From Mesorhizobium loti R88b (GTDB lineage Bacteria > Pseudomonadota > Alphaproteobacteria > Rhizobiales > Rhizobiaceae), in contig NZ_CP033367.1 of assembly GCF_013170845.1 (NCBI RefSeq), positions 5,767,001 to 5,831,000 on the forward strand: 64,000 nucleotides of DNA. The letters are read 5' to 3'. Positions 44,972 through 53,698 of the stretch are shown here, piece by piece. Position numbers and translations under genes: made by a program. Under the pieces are notes generated by a model that saw only the letters and a list, made by a program, of their open reading frames with translations, made no database searches and was not told the origin of the DNA. Position 1 is the first letter of the stretch; every line of letters begins with the position of its first letter.

Positions 44972-46417
44972 TTAACCGAGGCCGGCTTCCTTGAGCTGGC
45001 CGTTGATGCTTTCGGCCAGCTTGTCGAGACCCTCGTCGACCGGCACTTCCTTGGCCACCATCTTCTGCAGCGTCGCCGCCCATTCTGTGGTAAGGTCGAA
45101 GAACAGCGGCTGCGCGGTGAACTTGATCGAGGCACCGGCCGCCGAGGCGTCGAACATCTCGACATAGCCCGGATAGCTCTTGTTCAGCTTTTCGCGAAAC
45201 ATCTCGTCCTTCCAGACCGACTTGCGGACCGGATCGACGAAATCCATCTTCGTGGCGCCGAACAAACCATGCTCCGGTCCCGAGGCCCATTGCAGGAAAT
45301 ACCAGGTCGCATCCTTGTCCTTCGAGAAGTTGGACATCGCCAGCGACCAGATCCAGATGTTGGGTGTCGAGGCCTTGGCTTGCGGGTTGGCGGTGAAAGC
45401 GGCATAGGCGAGCTTGCCGGCCATCTTGTTGTCGCCGCCATTCATGAAGTAGCCGAGGCAATCGGCGTCGAAGATCATCGCCGAGGCGCCGGCGCCGAGA
45501 TCGGTGCCGACCTGGTACCAGGTGTAGGTCGACCAGTCCTTCGGGCCGCTCTCCTGGATCATCTGCACCCATTTGGCATGGAACGCCTTTGAGCCCGCAG
45601 TGTTCATCGCCGCCGCCAGCTTGCCGTCGGCGGAAACCGTCAAGTCCTTCTCGTTGAAGTTCGAGTAGGCCGACAGGAAGCCCGGATGGATCGTCGCCCA
45701 GGAACGCGAGCCGCGAACGCCGATGCCGTAGACGCCACCGCCAATGTCCTTCTGCAGCTTGGCAGCGGTGGCGATCATCTCGTCCATATTGCCGGGAACG
45801 CCGACGCCGGCCTTGTCGAACATGCCCTTGTTGTAGGTGATGTTGTTCTGCTCGAAAGCCCACGGAATGCACCACTGCTTGGCATCTTCGGAGCCCAGCG
45901 CGCCGCCCGGCTTGCCGTTCCAGGCGCAGGACGACTTCACACCCGGCAGGATGTCGTCCCAGGCATAGTTCGGGTTGGTCTTGGCCGGATCCTTGATCCA
46001 TTCGTTGAGGTCGGTGATCCAGCCGGCGGGGCCATAGGTCCAGGTCATGTAGGCGCCGGTCATGAAGGCATCGTATTCGGGCGAGCTTGCCGAGAGCGCT
46101 GCCGTGACCTTGTCGAAATAGACATCTTCAGGGAACACGTCGTAGACGACTTCCATGCCGGTCAGTTTCTTGAAGTTCTCGAGGTCGGCAATCATCGCAT
46201 CGGCATAGGGATGCTTGTTGAGCAGGAGCTTGATTGTCTTGCCCTTATGCGCCTGCCAGTCGAAATCCGCGGCCAGCGCGCGGGTCTGCCCCAGATTGAG
46301 CAGCGTGCCGGCGGTGCCGGCGGCAAGGCCCATCGCACCCAGGCCCTTGATCAGCCCGCGACGGTCGACTTGTCCGCGCAGGAAAGCGTCAATGAGGTCT
46401 TTCTCTTTCTCATGCAT
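44972..46417 (-). CDS. Polyol ABC transporter, periplasmic binding protein
   Basis: 481 residues of the family 1 extracellular solute-binding fold (PEDVYFDKVTAALSASSPEYDAFMTG; AFEQNNITYNKGMFDKAG). The N-terminus DRRGLIKGLGAMGLAAG, with paired arginines before a hydrophobic stretch, looks like a Tat signal, cut after about residue 50. The ATG at 46417 follows GGAGGAG. It is the second gene of the operon behind eryD. Erythritol, ribitol or L-arabitol are the expected ligands by analogy with rhizobial MptABCDE transporters. Confidence 0.9.
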   Translation of the reverse strand: MHEKEKDLIDAFLRGQVDRRGLIKGLGAMGLAAGTAGTLLNLGQTRALAADFDWQAHKGKTIKLLLNKHPYADAMIADLENFKKLTGMEVVYDVFPEDVYFDKVTAALSASSPEYDAFMTGAYMTWTYGPAGWITDLNEWIKDPAKTNPNYAWDDILPGVKSSCAWNGKPGGALGSEDAKQWCIPWAFEQNNITYNKGMFDKAGVGVPGNMDEMIATAAKLQKDIGGGVYGIGVRGSRSWATIHPGFLSAYSNFNEKDLTVSADGKLAAAMNTAGSKAFHAKWVQMIQESGPKDWSTYTWYQVGTDLGAGASAMIFDADCLGYFMNGGDNKMAGKLAYAAFTANPQAKASTPNIWIWSLAMSNFSKDKDATWYFLQWASGPEHGLFGATKMDFVDPVRKSVWKDEMFREKLNKSYPGYVEMFDASAAGASIKFTAQPLFFDLTTEWAATLQKMVAKEVPVDEGLDKLAESINGQLKEAGLG

Positions 46418-46462
46418 TTCGTCTTCTCCTCCACAGGGTAGTTTCAACTGAACTGTTGCCGG

Positions 46463-47437
46463 CTACCCGACCGGCGTCTCTTCCACGAGCGATCGCGCCG
46501 TCCGCTCATCGGTTATCAGGCCCTTGAGATAGCGCCCTTCCAGAACGGCCTTGATGGCACGAACCTTGATCTTGCCCCCGGCGACGGCGACGATCCGGCG
46601 GCTGGCAATGTCCTCGCGCGTCAGCGCCATCGCCCGGTTGGAAACGGTCGTCGCCACCGCCTTGCCGGCTTCGTCGAAGAAATGGCCGAGCAATTCGCCG
46701 ACGCCGCCATTGCGGCGGATCTCCTCCATCTCGCCCTTTTCGATCATGCCGGTGGCAACCAGCGACGCTTCACGTTCGGCGGTGCCGATGCCGGCAAACA
46801 ACAGGTCGGCGGACCGTGCGAGATCGAAGACCTCGCGGATGCCCTTCTGGCCGAGCAGCACGGTTCGGTCCTCCGCCGTGTTGGCGAACATCGGCACCGG
46901 CATGACATAGGCTTCGGCGCCGGTGCGCTCGGCCAGGCGGTGAATGACATCGTGCGGGTTGGCCGAGAACTTCCGCGTCAGGCCGCCAAGCAGCGAGACG
47001 AAGCGGATCTTGTCTGTCGAGGTGCGCGGCAGATATTCGACGCAAGCGGCGAGCGTGCGACCATGGCCGACACCGATCAGCGCCTCTTCGCCGCGTTCGA
47101 TCTCGCGTTTCAAGAACTGCGCGCCGGCAATGCCGAGCGCCTTGAGCGGCAAATCCTCGGAATCGAAGTCCGGGACCACCTCGCAATAATCGAGGCCGTA
47201 GCGGCGGGACAATTCGTCTTCAAGCTCGACGCATTCCGACACTTCGCCGTCGATATAGACCTTCACCAGCCCTTCCTGGTTGGCCTTGGTGATGAGGCGG
47301 TGGGCCTTGAGGCTGGTCAGTCCCAGCCGCTTGGCGACCTCTGACTGGGTCAGGCCTCCGGCATAGTGAAGCCACGCGGCACGGGTCGCCATGCTGGTTT
47401 CATCGTCGCGCAGGAGACCGTTGCCGAACCCTACCAT
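46463..47437 (-). CDS. eryD: SorC-family regulator, EryD-like
   Basis: About 324 residues: helix-turn-helix (GGLTQSEVAKRLGLTSLKAHRLITKAN) and a SorC sugar-binding domain. In Brucella the SorC-type EryD represses the ery operon and is relieved by erythritol. Here it heads the transporter-eryA-eryB-eryC operon, 45 bases upstream of the binding-protein gene. The ATG at 47437 follows AAAGGGTGG; a GTG at 47443 is also possible. Confidence 0.86.
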   Translation of the reverse strand: MVGFGNGLLRDDETSMATRAAWLHYAGGLTQSEVAKRLGLTSLKAHRLITKANQEGLVKVYIDGEVSECVELEDELSRRYGLDYCEVVPDFDSEDLPLKALGIAGAQFLKREIERGEEALIGVGHGRTLAACVEYLPRTSTDKIRFVSLLGGLTRKFSANPHDVIHRLAERTGAEAYVMPVPMFANTAEDRTVLLGQKGIREVFDLARSADLLFAGIGTAEREASLVATGMIEKGEMEEIRRNGGVGELLGHFFDEAGKAVATTVSNRAMALTREDIASRRIVAVAGGKIKVRAIKAVLEGRYLKGLITDERTARSLVEETPVG

Positions 47438-47447
47438 TTCCACCCTT

Positions 47448-47461
47448 TGATATTTTTATCA
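47448..47461 (-). promoter_or_regulatory. Candidate EryD operator
   Basis: A perfect short palindrome TGATA-TTTT-TATCA sits about 10 bases before the eryD start, in an AT-rich stretch of the otherwise GC-rich 246-base gap before the VWA gene. It shares the TGATA half site with the eryR-fba region. Autoregulation is inferred. Confidence 0.45.
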
Positions 47462-47683
47462 GTTGCTGCAAAATTTTTCACAAGGCGTGTTCAGAGTCAA
47501 GCGATCGATTGGCGCAAATCACGACATGACGACCGAAGCGGGCTTTGGCCGGCCGTCTGACAACGTTCAGTGAGTGGTGATGCGAGGGGCTCTTCCCGCG
47601 TGCATGTCAGCATCGCCGGGTTTCAGCCTTGCTTTTGGATTACCGCTTTTTGATCACGCCAGACGCGTGAAGGTGAGCGCGCC

Positions 47684-48919
47684 TTACGCGCCGGCCTCCG
47701 GGCTGTCAGCCTCGGCGCGAACAAGCTTGATATCGGCGCCTGCCGCCCACGCACCGACATCTTCCCGTCGCAAGGCCGCCGCCATCATGTCTGGAAACAG
47801 ATCCGGCGTGCAGGCGAAGACCGGGATGCCGAGTGCTGCCACCGACCCTGCCATCTTCGGGTCATAGCCCGGCCTGCCCTGGTCCGTCAGCGCCAGCAGC
47901 ACCACCACATTGACGCCGGAGCGGACGAGTGCCGCCAGCCGCTGCAGCAATTCCTGGCCGTTGCCGCCTTCATAGAGATCCGTGATCAGCACCATATGCG
48001 ACTTGGTCGGCCGCTCGATGCGATCGGCGCAATAGGCGACGGCCTGGTTGATGTCGGTGCCGCCGCCAAGCTGCACGCCGAACAGGACCTCGACCGGATC
48101 GCTGAGCTCCTCGGTCAGGTCGACGATCGCCGTGTCGAAGCAGACAAGCTTGGTGCGCACCACCGGCAAGGAGGCCATTACGGCGGCGAAGATCGAAGCG
48201 TAGATCACCGAGCTTGCCATCGAGCCCGACTGGTCGACGCACAGCACCACTTCGTCCAGATCGACCAGCCTGCGCTGCTTGCGCATGAAGCCGACCAGTT
48301 TTTCCGGGACGATGGTTTTGTGCTCGGGCTGGTAATGGCGAAGGTTGGCCGAAATGGTCCGCGGCCAGTCAATGTCACGCTGCCGAGGACGGTTGGTGCG
48401 CTGCGACCGGTCCAGCGCGCCGCGGATCGCCTCCGCGGTCTTCTGCTCCAGCCGCTGCATCAGCTTGGCAACGATGTCGGCGATGATCGTACGAGCGATG
48501 TCCTTGGTCTTGGCCGGCATGACCGAGCGCAGCGAGATCAGGTCGGCGACGAGATTGACGTCGGCCTCGATTGCCTTGAGGAATTCCGGCTCCATCAGCA
48601 TCTGCTTCAGGTTCAGCCGCTCGAAGGCATCCTTCTGGACGATCTGGACGACCTGCGCGGGAAAGAACGATCTGATATCACCCATCCACTGCGCCACCTT
48701 CGGCGCCGAGCGACCAAGGCCGCCGCGCCGCTTGCGCGGATCGGCGGCTGCATCGCCCGTGCCATCGCCGTAGAGTGCATCAAGTGCCGCCGACAGCCGC
48801 TTGTCAGTGTCGGACAGCGCTGACGATTTCTCATCGTCGGCGCCGATCGCAAGGCGCCACCGGCGCTCCCGTGCGTCCCCGGACTGCTCAGTTTCGCCGA
48901 TATCGACCTCGTCATCCAT
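47684..48919 (-). CDS. VWA-domain protein (YehP-like), last gene of MoxR operon
   Basis: 411 residues. The C-terminal von Willebrand factor A domain has the metal-ion adhesion site DQSGSMASS (about residue 230), the GGGTDINQAVAY threonine motif and ITDLYEGG, so it should bind Mg2+. The N-terminal 200 residues are a charged helical region. VWA proteins partner MoxR-type ATPases in several chaperone-like systems. It overlaps the DUF5682 gene by eight bases. E. coli YehP occupies the same position in a similar operon, from memory. Confidence 0.9.
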   Translation of the reverse strand: MDDEVDIGETEQSGDARERRWRLAIGADDEKSSALSDTDKRLSAALDALYGDGTGDAAADPRKRRGGLGRSAPKVAQWMGDIRSFFPAQVVQIVQKDAFERLNLKQMLMEPEFLKAIEADVNLVADLISLRSVMPAKTKDIARTIIADIVAKLMQRLEQKTAEAIRGALDRSQRTNRPRQRDIDWPRTISANLRHYQPEHKTIVPEKLVGFMRKQRRLVDLDEVVLCVDQSGSMASSVIYASIFAAVMASLPVVRTKLVCFDTAIVDLTEELSDPVEVLFGVQLGGGTDINQAVAYCADRIERPTKSHMVLITDLYEGGNGQELLQRLAALVRSGVNVVVLLALTDQGRPGYDPKMAGSVAALGIPVFACTPDLFPDMMAAALRREDVGAWAAGADIKLVRAEADSPEAGA

Positions 48920-51155
48920 TGCCGTTCTCGCTCATCAGCAAAGGCCGAAGCCGTTCCAGATGCCGGCGCCAGGCCTCGTCACCGTTTGGCGTCGGCGTCA
49001 GCCCGGCCGGCAGGCGCCTGGCGCGGCCGAGGACGGCTTCGATCAGCCGCCGCCGCTCCATCGAGTCCAGATGCGAAAACACCCGGCGCAGCAGCGGCAG
49101 ATGCGCGATGAAGGCGTCTTCGTCGAGGGATTTAAGCCAGGCATCGACCGCGCCGCGTAAGCCTTCGTCATAGATCAGCCGCTGACCGGCGGTGCTGAAG
49201 AACCCTTCGAAGAACCCCGCCGCCTCGGCGACCGGCGTGCCCGGCGAGAGGCGCCGCGCGATAAGGCCCGCCGCGGCGTCGGCGGACAAATGCCCGGCTT
49301 CGTAAAGCAGATGGGCGGCACAGCCTGCCACCAATGCGGTTGATCGCAATCCATCGAGCACGGCCGCCAGTCCATTACGCCAGGCGTCCAGGACGTTTTG
49401 TTCGGGTTCGACCAGCTTGATCGCCTCGTCGGCCTTGCGCATGGCGCCGACCAGCGCCGTCGAAGCCGGGGCGTCGAGGTCGCGCGCGGCGTAGGGAAGC
49501 GCGATACCGCCTTCGACGATCAACCGCTCCAACAGGCCGGACAGGCGTTCGGTTTCCGTCTTGCGGGCTTCGCCATAGCGGATGATTTCGGCGAGTGGCG
49601 GCACCGATGCCAGGATTTCCAGGCATTCGCTGCTGCGCGCCGCGCGTTCCTCCAGCATCGCCAGCCCGGCGGACGAGGCTTCGGACAGGTTGGCCGTGAT
49701 GGCGCCCTGGACCAGCGCCGCCAGCGCATCGAGCGATGTCGCGGCGCCGATCATCTGGACCAGCCGGCCATTGGCCGCCTTTTCGATGGTTGGCCCATGA
49801 ACCAGGTTCTCGACCAGGCGAACGGCATATTCCGGCTCCCACGCCAGCGCCCAGCGCTCTCGAAACGTGCCGCGGCTGCGCCCGCTATCAGTCAGCCTGC
49901 CCCAATGCACGCCAAGCACGTTCAGCCGGTGCAGCAAGGTCGACCGGAACAGCCCGCTTTCGCTGCGCAGGTCGACCGACAGTTCGCGCTCCAGCGCTTC
50001 GGGCTTCAGCCGCGCCGCCTTCTGGTTGCGCTGCAGATCCTCGATCAGTGGCGCCAGCGGGGTGTCAGGCGGAATTTCACCGACATCGGCACCCAGCAGG
50101 AGTTCGGCTTCGACCAGCGCCCACAATATGGCTTCGCCGTTGAACAGAGCGGCGATCGCTGCATCGCGCAATTCCTCGAAGCCGGGCTTTGGCCGCTCGC
50201 GTATGACAGCCAGCGTGCGGGCCAGCCTTTCGGCCTCGATCAGCGAAGCGGTCGAGACCATGTGCCCCTTCGCCCGCAGCACTGCAGCGATGCGCGCGAG
50301 CCACAGGACCGAGGCGTCGCCTTGCCCACGCGTCCGCCACAGATGCTTGCACCAGCCGGGCGCGACGATGCCGGCGCCATAACCGAAGCCCAGCGCCAGG
50401 CGCGGGCCGGTCCATGGCGCCCAGGTCATCGTGCTCTTGCGCCGGGCAAGCCCCTTGAGCAGCGCCTGATCCTCCTTTTGCGATCGTGTCACCTGCAGTG
50501 CCGGCACATGGAAGGCGCCGCAGACGACAGCGATCGGTCCGTCGAATTCCTTGCGCGCGGCGGCGATCTCCAGCCGCATATGCGCTTCACGCTTTGCCTC
50601 GAATTCGGCAAGCGGGCCTTCGCCTTCGCGCAGCGTCGTCATCGCATCGGCTATGGCCGCGAAGATCGGACCGGGCTCAGGGTTCTGCTCGATGATATCG
50701 GCCCACCAGCTCTCGCCATCCTCATAGCCGGCGGCCTGCGCCAGCGTGCCGATCGGATCGCGCAGATGTGGCGCCGTCTCAGCCTCCACGGTGGCTTCCG
50801 TTCCATCGGTTTTTTCCGCAGCTTCAGCCGGGGCGACCCGGGCCGAAGACGGCAGGTCGATGAAGCGCACTGCCGCGTTGTTGGCGACGGCCCAGAGCGT
50901 CGCCTGATACTCCGGCGAGAACTCGGCAAAGGGCCAGAAGCTCGTCGAAGCCGGATCGTCTTCGGGATAGCAGAGCAGCGCCACCGGCGGCTGCATTTCG
51001 GGGCGGGCGAGCAAGGGCAGCAGCGCCGAGGCGTCGGCCGGCCCCTCGATCAGCACGGCGACCGGTTTCAACTCCTGCAACGCCTGCACCAGGCTGGCGG
51101 CGGAGCCAGGCCCGTGGTGGCGTATGCCGAAATAGGAAACGTCGCCTGATGCCAT
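48912..51155 (-). CDS. DUF5682-family protein (YehM-like)
   Basis: 747 residues. The N-terminus (YFGIRHHGPGSAASL, LIEGPADASALLP, VALLCYPEDDPAS) is the conserved DUF5682 block, which resembles the TraB/EreA/ChaN-like fold family in outline. The rest is mostly helical with no motif I recognise. It lies between the MoxR ATPase and the VWA gene with four bases to the former. No catalytic function can be assigned; conserved histidines in RHHGP may be functional. Confidence 0.85.
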   Translation of the reverse strand: MASGDVSYFGIRHHGPGSAASLVQALQELKPVAVLIEGPADASALLPLLARPEMQPPVALLCYPEDDPASTSFWPFAEFSPEYQATLWAVANNAAVRFIDLPSSARVAPAEAAEKTDGTEATVEAETAPHLRDPIGTLAQAAGYEDGESWWADIIEQNPEPGPIFAAIADAMTTLREGEGPLAEFEAKREAHMRLEIAAARKEFDGPIAVVCGAFHVPALQVTRSQKEDQALLKGLARRKSTMTWAPWTGPRLALGFGYGAGIVAPGWCKHLWRTRGQGDASVLWLARIAAVLRAKGHMVSTASLIEAERLARTLAVIRERPKPGFEELRDAAIAALFNGEAILWALVEAELLLGADVGEIPPDTPLAPLIEDLQRNQKAARLKPEALERELSVDLRSESGLFRSTLLHRLNVLGVHWGRLTDSGRSRGTFRERWALAWEPEYAVRLVENLVHGPTIEKAANGRLVQMIGAATSLDALAALVQGAITANLSEASSAGLAMLEERAARSSECLEILASVPPLAEIIRYGEARKTETERLSGLLERLIVEGGIALPYAARDLDAPASTALVGAMRKADEAIKLVEPEQNVLDAWRNGLAAVLDGLRSTALVAGCAAHLLYEAGHLSADAAAGLIARRLSPGTPVAEAAGFFEGFFSTAGQRLIYDEGLRGAVDAWLKSLDEDAFIAHLPLLRRVFSHLDSMERRRLIEAVLGRARRLPAGLTPTPNGDEAWRRHLERLRPLLMSENGNG

Positions 51156-51159
51156 GGCG

Positions 51160-52239
51160 TCAGATCGCTGCGTTCAAAGCGGCGTAATAGCCGGCATAAT
51201 CGGGCCGCTTCTTGAGCACCGTTTCCAAATATTCCTCCAGCACCAGCTTGTCCTGCACCGGATCTTTCACGATCGCGCCGACAAGGCTGGCAGCCAGACC
51301 TTCAGCGCCGAGCTTGCCGCTGTCGAACCAGGCCGCCTGGCTGAGGCCACCGACCATGGTGGCGATGGCTTCAGCCGTGGACAGCGAACCGGACGGCGTC
51401 TTCAACGTCACCTTGCCATCTGATGTCGCGCCGGAGCGCAACTCGCGAAAGATAGTCAGAACGCGGGCGATCTCCTCGCCGACATTCTTCGGCACCGGCA
51501 GGTCGAGACCGCCGGCCATCTCGCCGACGCGCTTGGAGACGATCGCCACTTCCTCCGCCATGTCTTCAGGCAAGGGCAGCAAGACGACATTGAAGCGGCG
51601 CTTCAGCGCCGAGGACAGTTCGTTGACGCCCTTGTCACGGTTGTTGGCGGTGGCGATGATATTGAAGCCACGCTGCGCGTAGATCGAGGTGTTGAGTTCA
51701 GGGATAGGCATCATCTTTTCGGACAGCACGGTGATCAGCGTGTCCTGCACGTCCGAACCCATGCGCGTCAGTTCCTCGAGGCGGCAGAGCTTGCCGTCCT
51801 GCATGGCGCGGTAGAGCGGCGTCGGCACCAGCGCTTCCTGGCTGGGGCCTTTGGCCAGAAGCTGCGCGTAATTCCAGCCGTAGCGAATCTGGTTCTCGTC
51901 GGTGCCGGCCGTGCACTGCACGATCAGCGTCGAGTCGCCCATGATGGCGGCGGCGAGATGCTCCGACACCCAGGATTTGGCGGTGCCGGGAACGCCGAGC
52001 AGCAACAGCGCGCGGTCGGTGGCGAGCGTTGCTACCGCTGTTTCCATTAGCCGGCGACGACCGACATATTTGGGCGTTATCACCGTGCCGTCGTCAGCCT
52101 TCCCGCCGAGCAGATAGGTCAGCACCGCCTTTGGCGACAGACTCCAGCCGGCGGGCTTTTGCCGGTCGTCATTGCGCGCGAGCGCCTGCAATTCGGCGGC
52201 ATAGGCCTGCTCGACCGGAAGACGGATGGCTGCGTTCAT
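51160..52239 (-). CDS. MoxR-type AAA+ ATPase (YehL-like)
   Basis: 359 residues. Walker A is GVPGTAKS, Walker B LCRLEELTR (Glu-Glu), sensor 1 IATANNRDKG and the arginine finger region ALKRRFNVV are all in place, so it should hydrolyse ATP as a hexamer. MoxR proteins act with VWA proteins to remodel or load cofactors onto targets. It lies in the middle of the five-gene operon, 31 bases after the DUF5691 gene. Confidence 0.92.
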   Translation of the reverse strand: MNAAIRLPVEQAYAAELQALARNDDRQKPAGWSLSPKAVLTYLLGGKADDGTVITPKYVGRRRLMETAVATLATDRALLLLGVPGTAKSWVSEHLAAAIMGDSTLIVQCTAGTDENQIRYGWNYAQLLAKGPSQEALVPTPLYRAMQDGKLCRLEELTRMGSDVQDTLITVLSEKMMPIPELNTSIYAQRGFNIIATANNRDKGVNELSSALKRRFNVVLLPLPEDMAEEVAIVSKRVGEMAGGLDLPVPKNVGEEIARVLTIFRELRSGATSDGKVTLKTPSGSLSTAEAIATMVGGLSQAAWFDSGKLGAEGLAASLVGAIVKDPVQDKLVLEEYLETVLKKRPDYAGYYAALNAAI

Positions 52240-52270
52240 TTGCTGTTCTCCGGATGGATCATGTGTTGAT

Positions 52271-53698
52271 TCAAGGCCCGCTCAAGGATGCGTTGAGGCG
52301 CAGAAGACCGAGCGACGGTGCTGACGGCGCCATGCCGGCCGCGACGACGTCGCCAATCAATTTTTCCGCCGCCGCCGCGGTGACGAGAAAGCCCAGCGCT
52401 TCCAGAAGCTGGTCGGCGCCGCGCTTCACGGCATCATCGTTTCCCGCGACAGCGGCGCGCAGCGCCGGCAGCGTCTCGCCGTTCGTCAGGTCGGCCCAGT
52501 CCAGCCAGCCTGCTTCAATGCCCTCGGCCAGGCTGAGCGCACCGAGATATTGCGTGTCCTTCAGGATCAGCCTGATCAGGACACGTTGCCGGCGACTGTC
52601 CAGACGCGGCATCAAATGGAGGACGAAAAGCGCCGGCTTGCCGCCCTCAGCGACAAGCGTATCGGCCATGTGCGTGACCGATGCATCGCTGCCTGACGCG
52701 GCGACCATGCGGGCGACAAGGATATCGACATTGTTGTCGGCGCCGAACTGCCAGGCGCCGATGAAGTCGGGTTCGGTGACGCCGAAGCGCGCGGCAAGAT
52801 CAACCAGGTTGCAGGTCTCGAACAGTTCGGCGCGGCGTCGTTCCTGCGCCGGCGATTTCAGCTTTGCCGGCGAGTAGGTGGTGCGGCGGCGGATGAAGCC
52901 GGATTTGCCTTCCGTGATGAAGGCGGCGAGTTCGGCCGTGGGATTTTCCGGCCCGCCATCGCCTGGCTGGCCGTGCTGGCCCAACCGCGCCAGCAGCCGG
53001 CCGGCCAATTCGCGCACCTTGCCGGAACGATCGGCGGACAGGCTTTTCAGGAAGGGCACGTCATCAGGCCCCAGGCCGAAATGCATGAGTGCGATGAGCG
53101 TGAGCCTGATCTCCGCCGGCTCGCTTGATCCCTTGGTCTCGATCAGCTCCCGCGCCACGGCCGGCGCGGTGCGGCGCAGATCGGAGAGCGCACTGCGGCG
53201 CGCGGCGGGATAGAAATCGTCCCAATTCTGCGCCGTCAGTTGCTCCCGGTCTGTGTGTTTTTCGCCATCCACGCCAGCCTGCCAATCGATCCAGGGTGCA
53301 TAGACATCCGGGCTGGTCTGATCCGACGCGGCCGGCATCCAGTCCATCGGATGGAGCACGAAGCCGCGACTAGCGACGAGGGCCACCACACGCGACTTGG
53401 CTCTTGCGTCGGCGGCGTGTTTCAGCGCAGCCCGCAAAATTGGCCGCAGCCGCTCAGGCAGCATCGGCAAGGCAAGCTCGGGCAGCGGTGGGCGACGCTT
53501 CAGCGTCTTTGGTGCTGCCGGCCGCAAGGCAATTTCGAGGGCTTGCGCGGCGATCGCCAGCAGACGGCGCTCACGCTCGTCGGGGTTGGCGCCGGCGGCA
53601 ATGTCCTTCCAGGCGGCCGGGGCCAAGTCAAAGCTGGTCCCGCCGGTGATCCAGCAATCGCGCATGGTCGCTAGACCCGTCTGCTCGATCTCGTTCAC
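52271..53698 (-). CDS. DUF5691-family protein
   Basis: 475 residues, largely helical with HEAT-like repeats in the second half, and the conserved DFYPAARRSALSDLRRTAPAVA and FLKSLSADRSGKVRELAGRLLARLG blocks of DUF5691. It has no recognisable catalytic motif and may be a scaffold. It starts with GTG at 53698, overlapping the stop of the SWIM gene by four bases (GTGA), so the two are coupled. Family name is from memory of neighbouring gene sets, not a search. Confidence 0.75.
   Translation of the reverse strand: MNEIEQTGLATMRDCWITGGTSFDLAPAAWKDIAAGANPDERERRLLAIAAQALEIALRPAAPKTLKRRPPLPELALPMLPERLRPILRAALKHAADARAKSRVVALVASRGFVLHPMDWMPAASDQTSPDVYAPWIDWQAGVDGEKHTDREQLTAQNWDDFYPAARRSALSDLRRTAPAVARELIETKGSSEPAEIRLTLIALMHFGLGPDDVPFLKSLSADRSGKVRELAGRLLARLGQHGQPGDGGPENPTAELAAFITEGKSGFIRRRTTYSPAKLKSPAQERRRAELFETCNLVDLAARFGVTEPDFIGAWQFGADNNVDILVARMVAASGSDASVTHMADTLVAEGGKPALFVLHLMPRLDSRRQRVLIRLILKDTQYLGALSLAEGIEAGWLDWADLTNGETLPALRAAVAGNDDAVKRGADQLLEALGFLVTAAAAEKLIGDVVAAGMAPSAPSLGLLRLNASLSGP

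Noticed and set aside
43136..45592. An 818-codon plus-strand frame across the transporter permease and binding-protein genes
   Set aside because: It crosses two real genes and their gap on the opposite strand and has the biased composition of a shadow frame.
49398..51149. A 583-codon plus-strand frame opposite the DUF5682 gene
   Set aside because: Antisense shadow with low-complexity Q/R/H-rich product and no ribosome binding site.
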